Of a stretch of DNA of 38,079 nt, positions 23,768 to 32,414 are shown in pieces. The stretch covers positions 1-38,079 of the forward strand of contig JAIXXN010000069.1 in NCBI GenBank assembly GCA_027490725.1, written 5' to 3'. The notes beneath the pieces were generated by a model, which worked only from the letters and a program-made list of their open reading frames with translations, had not been told where the DNA came from and searched no databases. The translations under genes and the position numbers were made by a program. This DNA is from Oxalobacteraceae bacterium (GTDB taxonomy: Bacteria > Pseudomonadota > Gammaproteobacteria > Burkholderiales > Burkholderiaceae_D). Position 1 is the first letter of the stretch. Each line of letters starts with the position of its first letter.

Positions 23768-26335
23768 TCAGAACTTATAGGACAGGCCCAGATTGTAGCG
23801 ACGACCAAACTCCGTCACTTCCTGCTGCTGGGCGATGTTGGCACTGGTGTACACCACTTTCTGATTGGTCAGATTGTCGATCCCGAAGCGCAGTTGCAGC
23901 TCCTTGGTCAACTGCTTGGCCAGATTCAGCGTGACGTAGGTCTCGGCACCGTTTTCGATCAGCTGACCAGCCGCCCAGGTCGGGTTACGCACAAACTTGC
24001 TGTGGTAGTTCGCCGAGGTACGGGCTTCGAAACCATCGCGCTCGTACCATAGGGTCACGCCGCCATTGTGTTTCATCAGGCCTTCGATCGGGTACGGGCT
24101 GGCTTTCGGGAAGCTCTCCTTGATATCGCTATGGGTATAGGCGTAATTGCTGGCGATGCCGAAGCCATTATCGAAGGAATGCTGATACACCAGCTCCACG
24201 CCATTCACATTGCCACCTTCACCGTTCACAGAGCGGGTGATAACGGCTTTACGGCCATCGATGGTGGTGGTGTCGCTGGTGATGCCAATATAGCGCGTCA
24301 CTTTTTTGTAGAACGCACCGGCTGACAGCAGCGAGCCTTTGCCGAAGTACCACTGGTAAGCCAGATCCAGCTGGTTCGCCATCATCGGCTTCAGGCCCGG
24401 ATTACCTGCACTGCCGGTCAGCGGCATGGTCGGATTCGGATCGATGTAGATGGTACGGGAAGCGCGCATCTCATCGAGCGGAGCACGCGACATGGCGCGT
24501 GCCAGACTGAATCGCAGCTGATGTTCCTGCTTCTCGTCCAGGTTGAAGATCAGGTTCAGGCTAGGCAGCACTTCCGTGTAGCTGGCACTTTCCGATACCG
24601 GCGTCGGTGCTGCACTATTCAGGGACTGCATCCCTTCGCCGGTCTGGCTGGTGTGCACCAGACGCACCCCGGCATTACCACGATAGCTATAGCCGCCCAG
24701 CGCTCCGTCCAGATCACCCTGAGCGTACAGCGAGGAGCTACGCTCTTTCACCTTCCAGCCCGACAGCAGGTCGTTCTGGGTCTGGGTCCGGCCATTCGGG
24801 CTGTAAGCATTGGCGCCGAAAGCTTTCAGGGTACTGCCCATGAAGTCTTTGAGTGCCAGGAAAGGCGCAGACATGCCATCGACCTTGATCGACTCGTATT
24901 CGGAATCGGCAATCGCGGTACCCGGCTGCATATTCCACGTAGTCTGGTGATAGTCCTTCTGACGATCGGTCACGCGCGCGCCGAATTTCACGCGGCTTAC
25001 CGGACCCCAGTCCACGCCGCGTGCAGCATTCAGATGCAGCGCGTCGAGGCTGTCGCGCAGGTGACCATCGGTATCGACATACATCGTCGCTGGCCAGAAG
25101 TTGGCCGGATTTCCGGTGTCCTGACCATACGAGTAAACCTGACGTTCGTCGCCGGTGAACGAGAAGTTGACGGTGGCGCCATTTTTCGAGAACTGGCGCA
25201 GATCGCGCCATGCGCTGTCACGTCCGGCGCGCGAGGTCGACAGATCGGTTTCGACCTTCCAGTCACCCACGTTAAACTTGCCGTTCATGCCAGTGGCAAA
25301 GGTATCCATGTCCTGGGTCCACAGCGTGTCATTGGTGGTCAGGCCCACACCGGTGACGGTACCGCCAACCACGTAACCATTGCGGATGTCGACATTGCTG
25401 TAGGCAGGCTTCTGCCAGCCATCCCAGTTACCCACATCGCCACTCCAGTGTTCCAGACCCGGCTCACGGATCTTGGCCTGAGCGTAGTAGACGTCGCCGG
25501 TGATCACAGCGTCCTGGCTCGGCTTCCATTCCACCTTGCCCAGCACACTGCTACGTTTGTCTTTACCACGCTTGATCGAATCGCTCCAGCCCCATGGGGT
25601 TTTATCGACTTTGCCGTCGCCATTCAGGTCACCCGAGTGATCTTCGTTGTAGCCGAAGTGCTTGACGTTTTTCTGTACCGAAGGCTGATCCTGATAGCTG
25701 AAGGCCAGTGCCACACCCACTTTGCGGTCATCGAACTGATCGATATAGATGCCGCCCAGACGCGGTGCGGTCTTGCTGGCGCCCGGTACGTCGCGGGCGA
25801 TTTCGTAGAACAGCGCATCGGCTTTCAGCGACACCTGACGGCCGTTGTACTTCAGCGGGCTGACGGTCTGCAGATCGATGGTGGTGGCAATGCCGCCTTC
25901 CACCAGTTCGGCCGACTGGGTTTTGTAGATGGTCGCGCCACTCAGCGATTCGGAAGGGAACTGCTCGAAACGCACTGCACGATTTGGCTCGGAAGAAGCC
26001 AGTTCACGGCCGTTCAGGGTCGCACCGATGAAGCGTGGACCAAGCCCGCGCGCCACGACCTGACTGGCGTTACCGCGATCCAGACCGGAAGACATACCGG
26101 GCAGACGTGCCAGCGATTCGGCGATAGTGGTATCCGGCAGTTTGCCGATGTCTTCCGACGATACCACTTCAACGATGCTGTTCGAAGCTTCCTTCACGGC
26201 CAGCGCATTGCGTACCGAAGCACGAATACCGGTCACATTGATCTGTTGAACATCGCCGGCAGCTTCTTGCGCCTGCACCAGCAACGGGGAAGTGAAAAGC
26301 GTGGCAATCAGCCAGCTGATTTTTTTATGCTTCAT
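23768..26335 (-). CDS. TonB-dependent receptor, oligosaccharide-type
   Basis: An 855-residue outer-membrane transporter powered by TonB, likely for galactosyl oligosaccharides given the neighbours. The signal peptide is MKHKKISWLIATLFTSPLLV. The TonB box region (QQINVTGIRASVRNALAVK) is followed by the plug, which contains LPDTTIAESLARLPGMSSGL and VVARGLGPRFIGATLNGREL; this pattern is typical of the Xanthomonas/Caulobacter-type receptors for plant sugars. The C-terminal beta-barrel ends in LGLSYKF with the required final Phe. ATG 26335 was chosen over 26341 because GGAG lies six bases before it. First gene of a minus-strand unit with GH2, separated by a terminator. Confidence 0.95.
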   Translation of the reverse strand: MKHKKISWLIATLFTSPLLVQAQEAAGDVQQINVTGIRASVRNALAVKEASNSIVEVVSSEDIGKLPDTTIAESLARLPGMSSGLDRGNASQVVARGLGPRFIGATLNGRELASSEPNRAVRFEQFPSESLSGATIYKTQSAELVEGGIATTIDLQTVSPLKYNGRQVSLKADALFYEIARDVPGASKTAPRLGGIYIDQFDDRKVGVALAFSYQDQPSVQKNVKHFGYNEDHSGDLNGDGKVDKTPWGWSDSIKRGKDKRSSVLGKVEWKPSQDAVITGDVYYAQAKIREPGLEHWSGDVGNWDGWQKPAYSNVDIRNGYVVGGTVTGVGLTTNDTLWTQDMDTFATGMNGKFNVGDWKVETDLSTSRAGRDSAWRDLRQFSKNGATVNFSFTGDERQVYSYGQDTGNPANFWPATMYVDTDGHLRDSLDALHLNAARGVDWGPVSRVKFGARVTDRQKDYHQTTWNMQPGTAIADSEYESIKVDGMSAPFLALKDFMGSTLKAFGANAYSPNGRTQTQNDLLSGWKVKERSSSLYAQGDLDGALGGYSYRGNAGVRLVHTSQTGEGMQSLNSAAPTPVSESASYTEVLPSLNLIFNLDEKQEHQLRFSLARAMSRAPLDEMRASRTIYIDPNPTMPLTGSAGNPGLKPMMANQLDLAYQWYFGKGSLLSAGAFYKKVTRYIGITSDTTTIDGRKAVITRSVNGEGGNVNGVELVYQHSFDNGFGIASNYAYTHSDIKESFPKASPYPIEGLMKHNGGVTLWYERDGFEARTSANYHSKFVRNPTWAAGQLIENGAETYVTLNLAKQLTKELQLRFGIDNLTNQKVVYTSANIAQQQEVTEFGRRYNLGLSYKF

Positions 26336-26445
26336 TAGCATCTCCAGTGTTTGTATTTTTAGTTCCGTCTCGATTAAGCGACTTGGACGAATAACTGGAT
26401 GCTAGCGAAACGCTGATGGCACTTCCAATTCCTTATTGCGTGCGC

Positions 26446-26469
26446 GCCATATCAAGATCGTATATCAGG
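26446..26469. promoter_or_regulatory. Candidate operator upstream of the TonB receptor gene
   Basis: On the minus strand CCTGATATA (26469-26461) is followed after five bases by TTGATATGGC (26455-26446), two TGATAT cores in direct repeat. Nearly the same words (CCTGATATGCC and TTGATATGCC) occur in the divergent region at 28531-28591. It overlaps the stop of the LysR gene and lies about 110 bp before the receptor start. Confidence 0.4.
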
Positions 26470-27433
26470 ATTGAGCAGGCTTGCGATAGTGAGGGTACAT
26501 GCTGCTTGCCGCATCGCGTAGCGCTTCCAGCATGGCGTCCGCGCCGGGCGAGAGCTGGTGTCGTTTGCGCGTCACAATCCCGAACGAATCCATGCTGACC
26601 CCGAGATCGAAGGGCAGCGTAGTCAGTAGTCCCGCTTCCAGATATGGCTGCACCGCATCGGTAGGCAGTGCCACGATCATGTCGCTATTCAGCAGCAGGC
26701 TGGCGACCACCGGCAGATCCGGAGTCTCCACGGTCTCCGCAGGCTGCTCCAGACCGCGCGACAGGAATAGCGCCGTCAGACGGTCACGCAGAATACTGCC
26801 GGCAGGCGGGAGTATCCAGCATTGCGTCATCAGCTCTTCCAGCTGCAGGTCGGTACGTCCAACTAGCGGATGGCCGGCGCGGGCAATCAGCTTATGCGGT
26901 TCGTCCGTCAGCGGTTCGAAATTAAGCTCGTCGGCAGCTGCCGTGTCGAGGATCCGGCCAATCACCAGATCGAGTTCGCCACCGCGCAAACGCTCCACCA
27001 GCGACATACTGGTGGACATACTGACGGCTACGTGCACGCGCGCGTGACGTGCTTTCAGCAGGGTGATGGCACGCGGCACCAGACTGGTCGCCGGTGCCAG
27101 CACCGTACCGACACCAACCCGTCCCCGCAAACCGGATAGCAGTTCCATCACCTCCTGATGGGCCGCATCCATTTCAGCCAGCGCGGCACCGGCACGCCGG
27201 ATCAGCACTTTGCCATACCAGGTCGGCGCGACACCACGCGACAGACGTTCGAATAGCTGCACGCCGAGGGCGTGTTCCAGCTCGCCCAGTAATTTGGACG
27301 CGCCAGGCTGGGTCAGATTGGCAGCTTGCGCCGCATGGGCGATGGAGCCGTGACGTCCCAATTCAACCAGCAGTACCAGATGGCGGGTCTTCAGATGGGA
27401 GCGGACAAATCGGTCGGAGCGGGAATCAGTCAT
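26465..27433 (-). CDS. GbpR-like LysR-family regulator of the sugar locus
   Basis: A 322-residue regulator starting MTDSRSDRFVRSHLKTRHLV. The helix-turn-helix is HGSIAHAAQAANLTQPGASK. SMSLVERLRGGELDLVIGRI and the general layout resemble galactose-binding-protein regulators (GbpR/CbsR-like) known to control sugar-uptake genes in Azospirillum and relatives. ATG 27433 is preferred over a TTG at 27442. A 12-bp perfect palindrome covers the start codon. It sits between the SMP-30 gene and the TonB receptor on the same strand and is the obvious candidate regulator of the locus. The inducer, perhaps galactose or a derivative, is inferred. Confidence 0.9.
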   Translation of the reverse strand: MTDSRSDRFVRSHLKTRHLVLLVELGRHGSIAHAAQAANLTQPGASKLLGELEHALGVQLFERLSRGVAPTWYGKVLIRRAGAALAEMDAAHQEVMELLSGLRGRVGVGTVLAPATSLVPRAITLLKARHARVHVAVSMSTSMSLVERLRGGELDLVIGRILDTAAADELNFEPLTDEPHKLIARAGHPLVGRTDLQLEELMTQCWILPPAGSILRDRLTALFLSRGLEQPAETVETPDLPVVASLLLNSDMIVALPTDAVQPYLEAGLLTTLPFDLGVSMDSFGIVTRKRHQLSPGADAMLEALRDAASSMYPHYRKPAQS

Positions 27434-27461
27434 GATGGTCAAGTTAAGGCTTGACCATCAT
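27432..27461. promoter_or_regulatory. Perfect 12-bp inverted repeat over the LysR start codon
   Basis: ATGATGGTCAAG (27432-27443) and CTTGACCATCAT (27450-27461) are perfect reverse complements with a 6-bp spacer, TTAAGG. The left arm contains the start codon of the minus-strand LysR gene (27433-27431). No T-run follows, so it is not a typical terminator. It could be an autoregulatory operator or an mRNA hairpin hiding the start. Confidence 0.7.
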
Positions 27462-27485
27462 AAGGCGGGGTCATGGTAGCGTCAA

Positions 27486-28439
27486 TCACCGGACTTCGCA
27501 CCGGACTTCGCGCCGGACCGCGCCCGCAGCCGGCATTACGGCGTCCGCAGGGGCGTCCTCGAAAGGACAGTCAGTCAGTCCGTGCTGCCCTGACTGAAGA
27601 GATACTCTAAAAATGCCGCCATCGGCGCCGATTAGCAACAACTGGTCCAGTTGCAGACCACCTGCTGCCGCACCGGCCAGCACCTGATCGCCAATCACCA
27701 TCATCTGCCGTACCGCACCGCTGGCATCATGCCGGCACAACGCCGGCCCGTGCGCGCTCCACACCTGATCCTGACTATCTACCAGCAACACCCCGCCGTG
27801 CGCGCCAAACGCGCCCCCCGCTTGCGCAAACAGCTGCGCATCGCCGACGCGGGCGCGCTCGGCATCGTAGCGACAGCGCATGATGGCGCCCAGCGTGGCA
27901 TCCGCAAAATACATCAGCGTGCCGTCGGCGCTGAAGGCGATGCCGGCCGCGGTTGCCACCGTTGGCAGGGCCAGACGGCGCAAGCCATAACGCTGCGAGA
28001 ACTGATAAAAGCTGCCGATCGGCCGGCGGTCTGCCGCAATATTCGCACTACCGAACACAAAATTCCCGGCCCGGTCATTGCAACCATCGCTGATCACAGT
28101 ACGCGGTTCGGCCGGATCGATGGTGGCCAGCACCTGCGCCTGTAAGGGACGCCCGGTCGCGGTCGCGGTCGCACTCGCAGCCGATGCCGGCAACTCCACC
28201 ATGCCCAGACGCTTGCCCTGACCTAGCAGCACCCGCCCGGAAGCACAGGGCGCCATCACGGCGGCATGCTCCTGCAGCCGCAGTGCCTGCGCCTGCGTCG
28301 CGTCCGGTGCCAGACTATATAAGAGACCGGCCAGCGGATCGAGCCAGCGCCAGACACCTGCCCGCCCGTCCCAGCGCAAGGCGGCGGCACTCTGGCCGCA
28401 GCGCATCAACAACGGGGCATAGGTGGGACTCGGGATCAT
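27486..28439 (-). CDS. SMP-30/gluconolactonase-family protein, possibly catalytically altered
   Basis: A 317-residue six-bladed beta-propeller of the SMP-30/lactonase type, cytoplasmic (no signal peptide). By position it would hydrolyse galactono-lactone to galactonate. The family layout is visible: RWDGRAGVWRWLDPLAGLLY at blade 1, SDGCNDRAGNFVFGS where enzymes have NDG...GRFWFGT, and GIAFSADGTLMYFADA where they have PNGLxWSPDG. By eye, the family's metal ligands Glu (GEGPxW), Asn (PNG) and Asp (DG near the end) are replaced by Ala, Ala and a non-acidic residue, and the NDG Asn by Ser. GGAG precedes ATG 28439. Small tandem DNA repeats encode its Ala/Thr run (28155-28172) and its Arg-rich tail. 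Confidence 0.8.
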   Translation of the reverse strand: MIPSPTYAPLLMRCGQSAAALRWDGRAGVWRWLDPLAGLLYSLAPDATQAQALRLQEHAAVMAPCASGRVLLGQGKRLGMVELPASAASATATATGRPLQAQVLATIDPAEPRTVISDGCNDRAGNFVFGSANIAADRRPIGSFYQFSQRYGLRRLALPTVATAAGIAFSADGTLMYFADATLGAIMRCRYDAERARVGDAQLFAQAGGAFGAHGGVLLVDSQDQVWSAHGPALCRHDASGAVRQMMVIGDQVLAGAAAGGLQLDQLLLIGADGGIFRVSLQSGQHGLTDCPFEDAPADAVMPAAGAVRREVRCEVR

Positions 28440-28688
28440 GCGTCAGACACTCCGGTGATGGGATGAACGGGAATAGTGAGCCGCAGTCTAGCGCTACGCG
28501 TGCGCGTCGAGCTATGAATAATTCAGCCCCTGATATGCCGTTTTCGGATAGCGCTACCAGTGCAGCGTCAGCTATCCGATATTGATATGCCTACTTACGA
28601 ATTAATCATATTTCCGATCTAGCGGGCGGGCTTAGACTTGATTCTGTTCCTGAACTCATCTTGAAATTAATAATTACTCTAGCCTCCT
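28440..28688. promoter_or_regulatory. Divergent control region of the galactose locus
   Basis: This 249-bp region separates the SMP-30 gene (-) from dgoD (+). TGATATGCC occurs twice in direct orientation (28531-28539 and 28583-28591), 52 bp apart, about five helical turns. CGGATAGC (28545-28552) and GCTATCCG (28571-28578) form a perfect 8-bp inverted repeat between them. TAGCGCTAC is repeated at 28489-28497 and 28549-28557. An AT-rich TAATAAT at 28668-28674 may be the dgoD -10 box, giving a leader of about 10 nt. Confidence 0.5.
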
Positions 28689-29837
28689 ATGAAAATCATC
28701 AAACTGACGACCTACCGTGTACCACCGCGCTGGATGCTGCTGAAGATCGAAACCGATGAAGGCGTGGTGGGCTGGGGTGAACCCGTCATCGAAGGCCGCG
28801 CCCGCACCGTCGAAACCGCCGTGCAGGAAATGGAACCGTATCTGATCGGTCAGGATCCGGCCCGCATCAACGACCTGTGGCAAACCATGTACCGCGCCGG
28901 CTTTTACCGTGGCGGCGCGATTCTGATGAGCGCGATTGCCGGTATCGACCAGGCCCTGTGGGACATCAAAGGTAAGGTCATGGGCCAGCCGGTGTACCAG
29001 CTGCTTGGCGGTCTGGTACGCGACCGGATGAAAATGTATAGCTGGGTGGGCGGCGACCGCCCTTCCGACATCATCGAACATATCCGCACCCCGCGCGCCG
29101 GTGGCCCCAACACCCTCAAAATGAACGGTACCGAAGAACTGGGCATGCTCGATACCGCAGCCGCCGTCGATAAAGCGGTGGAACGGGTAGCCGAAATCCG
29201 CGCCGCCTTCGGCAACAGCATCGAATTCGGCCTGGACTTCCACGGCCGCGTCGCCGCACCGATGGCCAAAGCCCTGCTGCGCGAACTGGAACCTTACCGT
29301 CCCCTGTTCGTCGAAGAGCCGGTACTGGCCGAACAGGCCGAATACTATCCGCGCCTGGCCGAAACCACCTCGATTCCGCTGGCCGCCGGTGAACGCATGT
29401 ACTCGCGCTTCGAATTCAAACATGTCTTCCAGGGTGGTGGTCTGTCCATCGTCCAGCCGGACCTGTCGCACGCCGGTGGTATCACCGAATGCATGAAAAT
29501 CGCCTCGATGGCCGAAGCCTACGACGTCGCGCTGGCACCACACTGCCCGCTCGGCCCGATCGCACTGGCGTCCTGCCTGCATGTGGACTTCGCTTCCTAC
29601 AACGCCGTGTTGCAAGAGCAGAGCATGGGCATCCACTACAATCGCGGCGGCGAACTGCTCGACTATGTGATCAACAAGGAAGACTTCCGCATGACCGATG
29701 GCTATATGCAGCCACTCACCAAGCCCGGTCTGGGCGTGGTAGTGGATGAAGAGAAGGTCATCGAAGCGAGCCGCAACGCGCCGGACTGGCGCAACCCCGT
29801 CTGGCGTCACGCCGACGGCAGCGTCGCTGAGTGGTAA
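28689..29837 (+). CDS. dgoD: D-galactonate dehydratase
   Basis: Dehydrates D-galactonate to 2-keto-3-deoxy-D-galactonate, a step of the De Ley-Doudoroff pathway; enolase superfamily, Mg-dependent. It has 382 residues, the same length as E. coli DgoD, and can be aligned by eye with almost no gaps. Metal ligand D183 and catalytic H185 lie in EFGLDFHGRV; later ligands lie in FVEEPVLAE and PLAAGERMYSRF, and the catalytic His in ALAPHCPLGP. The C-terminus NPVWRHADGSVAEW is close to the E. coli one. The start is fixed by this alignment, yet no Shine-Dalgarno sequence precedes it. First gene of the plus-strand sugar operon. Confidence 0.98.
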   Translation: MKIIKLTTYRVPPRWMLLKIETDEGVVGWGEPVIEGRARTVETAVQEMEPYLIGQDPARINDLWQTMYRAGFYRGGAILMSAIAGIDQALWDIKGKVMGQPVYQLLGGLVRDRMKMYSWVGGDRPSDIIEHIRTPRAGGPNTLKMNGTEELGMLDTAAAVDKAVERVAEIRAAFGNSIEFGLDFHGRVAAPMAKALLRELEPYRPLFVEEPVLAEQAEYYPRLAETTSIPLAAGERMYSRFEFKHVFQGGGLSIVQPDLSHAGGITECMKIASMAEAYDVALAPHCPLGPIALASCLHVDFASYNAVLQEQSMGIHYNRGGELLDYVINKEDFRMTDGYMQPLTKPGLGVVVDEEKVIEASRNAPDWRNPVWRHADGSVAEW

Positions 29838-29889
29838 GCCGCAGCGATAGCGAACGACCAGCGTCAGCACAATAAAAACCGGAGACCCC

Positions 29890-32388
29890 ATGTCATTCAA
29901 ATTACCTCGCCACCGCAGGGCGCAACTGATCGTCAGTGCGATTGCCTGCCTGCTGGCCGGCACCAGCGCCGGCATCACCCGGGCTGCCACGCTGCGCATC
30001 GATGCCAGTGCCGACACCCCGGCCCCGCAGGCAGCCGCGCTGCAAATGGGTAGCGCAGTGGCGCCCGACGGCGCCACGCTGGGTGTGAATGCTCGCTACC
30101 TTACCCGCAACGGCGCCCCGTGGCTGCCGGTAATGGGCGAATTCCACTACAGCCGCACGCCAGCCTCGCAGTGGCTGGCCGAGCTGCAGAAAATGAAAGC
30201 AGCCGGTATTGACATCGTTGCCAGCTATGTAATGTGGAACCACCACGAAGAAGTGGCAGGAAAATTCGACTGGAAGAACCAGCGCGATCTGCGCCGCTTC
30301 GTCCAGCTGGCCGCCCGCGCCGGACTGGACGTGGTGGTGCGCGTCGGCCCGTGGGCACATGCCGAAGTACGCTACGGCGGCGTACCGGACTGGGTGGTCA
30401 ACAGCATGCCGACCCGCAGCAATGATCCGCAGTACATGGCACTGGTCGAAAAGCTCTACCGTGAAATCGGCCAGCAGCTGAAAGGCCAGCTGTGGAAAGA
30501 TGGCGGTCGCGTGATCGGCATCCAGCTGGAAAACGAATACAACCTCGATGGTCCCGGCCAGGGCAAAGCCCACATTGCCGCGCTGAAGAAACTGGCACTC
30601 AAGGCCGGCCTCGATGTGCCTTATTACACCGTCACCGGCTGGGACGGCACCATTTATCCGCACGGCGAAGTTACGCCCGTCTTCGGCGGTTATCCGGACG
30701 AACCGTGGGGCACCAGCACCAAAGAGCTGCCGCCCAAGGAAACCTATGCGTTCCGCTTCGATACCCGCGTCAGCGGCGACCTCGGTGCGCAAACGGCCGC
30801 CCATGCGCCGGGCAGCGCCGAACAGGATCAGGATGTCACGCCTTTCCTGGGCGCCGAATACGGTGCCGGTCTGCCCTTTATGTACCGCCGCCGTACCGTG
30901 GTCTCGGCCGACGACATCGCCTCGATGCTGCCGGTACAACTAGGTTCCGGCGTCAACCTGATGGGCTACTATATGTTCCACGGCGGTCGCAATCCGACCG
31001 GCCTCGGTGGCACCTCGATGGAAGAGAGCACCCTCAGTGGCGGCTACAACGACACCACCATGATCAGCTACGACTTCCAGGCGCCACTAGGCCCGGATGG
31101 CCAGCAGCGCAAAGTACTGGAAAAACTGCGTCCCTTCCACCTGTTCCTGCACGACTTCGGTGCCCGTCTGGCCCCGATGACGGTGCGCAAGCCGGAAACC
31201 TCGCCAGCCACGCCCGATGATCTGAACACGGCCCGCTTCGCCGTGCGCAGCGCCGGCGAACGCGGCTTCCTGTTCGTGAATAACCATGTGCGCCAGTATC
31301 CGATGGCAGCGCAACAGGCCAGCCAGTTTGAAGTCAAGCTGCCACACCAGACGCTGACGCTGCCGAGCAAGCCGGTCGACATTGCCGATGGCGCTTACTT
31401 CATCTGGCCACTCAATCTCGATCTCGATGGCAGCAATCTGCGCTACGCCACCGCCCAGCCGGTGACGCTGCTCGATCAGGGCCGTGCCGGTGTGGTGGCC
31501 GTATTCAGTGCCAGTGCCGGGATTCCGGTTGAACTGGCACTCGATGGCGTGCTGGCGCAGCAAGTCAAGACCAATGGCGCCAGCGTGCTGTCTGATCAGG
31601 GCCATCTGCTGGTGCGCGAGATTCAACCCGGTACAGCGGCCGCTGTCACCGTGCAGCGCCCCGGCGCCCGTCCACTGACCATCGTGGTGCTCACGCCAGA
31701 ACAGGCACAGCAACTGAGCGTGGTACAACTGGCCGGCCAGCGCCGGCTGGTACTGAGTGCCCAGCAAACCTATGTTGCCGACGGCGCGCTGCAACTGCGC
31801 TCGGTCGGCAACAACGAGTTCCGCTTCGCAGTGTATCCCCCGCTGCCGAAACAGCCGCACACGGATGCCGCCGCTGCCGTGCTGCGTGCTGGCGGAAACG
31901 ATGGTCTGTTCCAGCGCTTCAGCATCGAGCTGCCCGCAAAACATATCAGCGCACAGATCACGCCCGTGCGCCCAGCCCAGCAAGCCGCTCCGATAGCGAT
32001 TGGTGGCGGCGCCCGCGCTGCCATCCAGCCGGCACCGGAAAGCTTCAAGGCCGCCGCTGCATGGCGCATCGACGTCGCACCGGAGCAGCTGAATGGTCTG
32101 GATGACGCACTGCTGCAGATCGACTTTGTCGGCGACATCGGCCGCCTGTATGCCGGCACCCGCATGCTGGACGACTGGTACTACAGCGGCTATCCGTGGC
32201 AAGTCAGCCTGCGCTCGCCGCAGACCGCCGCCGCCCAGCCTCTGACTGTTGCCGTGCTGCCGCTGCGCGCCGATGCACCGATCTATCTGCCGCGCGCCGC
32301 CCGCCCCGACTTCGGCGCGGCCAGTCAGGTAGCCGAACTGCGGGGTGTCAGCGTGCTGCCCGTGTACCGCCTGCGCGTCACACCATAA
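29890..32388 (+). CDS. Secreted glycoside hydrolase family 35 beta-galactosidase
   Basis: An 832-residue exo-beta-galactosidase with an N-terminal signal sequence (RAQLIVSAIACLLAGTSAGI, cut near ITRAA). The catalytic TIM barrel (about 65-400) begins with the GH35 pattern PVMGEFHYSRTPASQWLAEL and continues through VASYVMWNHHEE and VRVGPWAHAEVRYGGVPDW. The acid/base is E216 (QLENEY) and the nucleophile E323 (LGAEYGAG). Beta-sandwich domains fill the C-terminal half. The start has a GGAG site. It is the second secreted beta-galactosidase of the locus and unrelated in family to the GH2 enzyme. The natural substrate, perhaps plant galactans or galactosylated side chains, is inferred. Confidence 0.93.
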   Translation: MSFKLPRHRRAQLIVSAIACLLAGTSAGITRAATLRIDASADTPAPQAAALQMGSAVAPDGATLGVNARYLTRNGAPWLPVMGEFHYSRTPASQWLAELQKMKAAGIDIVASYVMWNHHEEVAGKFDWKNQRDLRRFVQLAARAGLDVVVRVGPWAHAEVRYGGVPDWVVNSMPTRSNDPQYMALVEKLYREIGQQLKGQLWKDGGRVIGIQLENEYNLDGPGQGKAHIAALKKLALKAGLDVPYYTVTGWDGTIYPHGEVTPVFGGYPDEPWGTSTKELPPKETYAFRFDTRVSGDLGAQTAAHAPGSAEQDQDVTPFLGAEYGAGLPFMYRRRTVVSADDIASMLPVQLGSGVNLMGYYMFHGGRNPTGLGGTSMEESTLSGGYNDTTMISYDFQAPLGPDGQQRKVLEKLRPFHLFLHDFGARLAPMTVRKPETSPATPDDLNTARFAVRSAGERGFLFVNNHVRQYPMAAQQASQFEVKLPHQTLTLPSKPVDIADGAYFIWPLNLDLDGSNLRYATAQPVTLLDQGRAGVVAVFSASAGIPVELALDGVLAQQVKTNGASVLSDQGHLLVREIQPGTAAAVTVQRPGARPLTIVVLTPEQAQQLSVVQLAGQRRLVLSAQQTYVADGALQLRSVGNNEFRFAVYPPLPKQPHTDAAAAVLRAGGNDGLFQRFSIELPAKHISAQITPVRPAQQAAPIAIGGGARAAIQPAPESFKAAAAWRIDVAPEQLNGLDDALLQIDFVGDIGRLYAGTRMLDDWYYSGYPWQVSLRSPQTAAAQPLTVAVLPLRADAPIYLPRAARPDFGAASQVAELRGVSVLPVYRLRVTP

Positions 32389-32414
32389 AAAACAAAATCA
32401 ACCGGAGATTTCAC

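Noticed and set aside
24521..26338. 605-codon open frame on the plus strand opposite the TonB receptor gene
   Set aside because: Antisense to a convincing TonB-dependent receptor; no recognisable domain and a composition typical of shadow frames.
28674..30077. 467-codon open frame on the minus strand opposite dgoD
   Set aside because: dgoD on the plus strand matches E. coli DgoD over its whole length; the antisense frame has no family features.
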